Assembly: GCA_004553545.1 (NCBI GenBank)
Contig: SFLD01000002.1
Span: 62,001 to 126,000 of the forward strand
Source: Clostridiales bacterium
Lineage (GTDB): Bacteria > Bacillota > Clostridia > Oscillospirales > Oscillospiraceae
Direction: 5' to 3'
DNA length: 64,000 nucleotides
Shown: piece after piece, positions 63,880-64,000 of the stretch
Position numbering within the stretch: the first letter of the stretch is position 1
Layout: every line of letters starts with the position of its first letter
Notes under the pieces: model-generated
Seen by the model: the letters and a program-made list of their open reading frames with translations, nothing else
Database searches by the model: none
What the model was told of the DNA's origin: nothing
Made by a program: the position numbers and the translations under genes

Positions 63880-63909
63880 AAAGCACCGCAGGCGAACCTG
63901 TGGTGCTTT
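63880..63909 (-). terminator. Terminator after the ferredoxin gene
   Basis: A 13-bp stem (AAAGCACCGCAGG with its partner, one G-U pair) and a CGAA loop; the minus strand continues with TTTGTTTG. It is 15 bp past the ferredoxin stop. Confidence 0.88.
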
Positions 63910-63924
63910 ATGTATCGGTTCAGA

Positions 63925-64000
63925 TTAGTCCTGAACGATGGCGCCGCTGGGGCAGGTATCCGCGCAGGAACCGCAGTCCAGGCAAGCACCGGCATCGATG
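63925..64000 (-). CDS. [4Fe-4S] ferredoxin, 3' end only
   Basis: The last 24 codons are visible and read through the second cluster motif CLDCGSCADTCPSGAI (CxxCxxCxxxCP) to a TAA stop. This is the C-terminal half of a small bacterial 2[4Fe-4S] ferredoxin, an electron carrier of anaerobic metabolism. The rest lies beyond the right edge. Confidence 0.9.
   Translation of the reverse strand, partial: IDAGACLDCGSCADTCPSGAIVQD

Overview
The window is a GC-rich chromosomal segment of a spore-forming Clostridia. Gene content and dispersed intergenic repeats suggest the Oscillospiraceae (Flavonifractor/Lawsonibacter/Intestinimonas-like); this assignment is an inference from gene content, not a measured phylogeny. 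Evidence for an anaerobic endospore former is spoIVB, spo0A, spmA, spmB, a two-gene SufC/SufB-type Fe-S system, acetate kinase and selenium/molybdenum cofactor genes. I see no rRNA, tRNA, CRISPR array, prophage or insertion sequence.

Layout. 1-3232: the 5' part of a DAK2/FakA-type gene with a Gls24-like gene, a YbjN-like protein, rsmD-coaD and a coiled-coil protein. 3479-16826: a reduced division and cell-wall (dcw) cluster, mraZ-rsmH-ftsL-PBP-murE-mraY-ftsW-murG-murA-ftsQ-ftsZ. It has strong sigma-A-like promoters before mraZ and ftsZ and lacks murF, murD, murC, murB and ftsA. 17006-19228: spoIVB and spo0A, with an exact 0A box before spo0A. 19229-20382: a gene-free block of mosaic repeats. 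20426-28618: TSCPD protein, GT8 glycosyltransferase, recG, an ECF sigma/anti-sigma pair with an ECF-type promoter, a pepD broken by a 23-bp tandem duplication, a ProXp-type editing protein and a YgjP-like metallopeptidase. 28800-30940: an aminotransferase and a radical SAM protein, then tandem hairpins and more mosaic repeats.

31519-41291 is a molybdenum/selenium locus. On the minus strand lie moaA-moaC-MOSC-MoeA-like and then modA-modB-modC-mog; on the plus strand lie yqeC-yqeB-selD and a membrane protein. Together they import molybdate, make molybdopterin and supply selenophosphate for selenium-dependent molybdenum hydroxylases, although no hydroxylase subunit gene is present here. A 22-bp palindrome recurs before both moaA and modA.

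41360-50023: SufB/SufC, a ferritin-like protein, two HD-domain proteins (one with a frameshifted C-terminus), ackA divergent from tmcAL, a lipoprotein and a flavodoxin-type protein. 50097-56141: a lactate-dehydrogenase-like gene downstream of a 1,597-residue protein that joins an HD domain, helical repeats, a NadD-like nucleotidyltransferase and a phosphoribosyltransferase-like domain. This is the most unusual gene here. 56287-56543 holds a candidate structured RNA with its own promoter. The rest carries a lipoprotein, a fragment flanked by direct repeats, a rhomboid-like protein with a zinc-ribbon tail, azlCD, spmAB, an AbrB-like regulator, rsmI, a tRNA methyltransferase-like gene and the 3' end of a ferredoxin gene.
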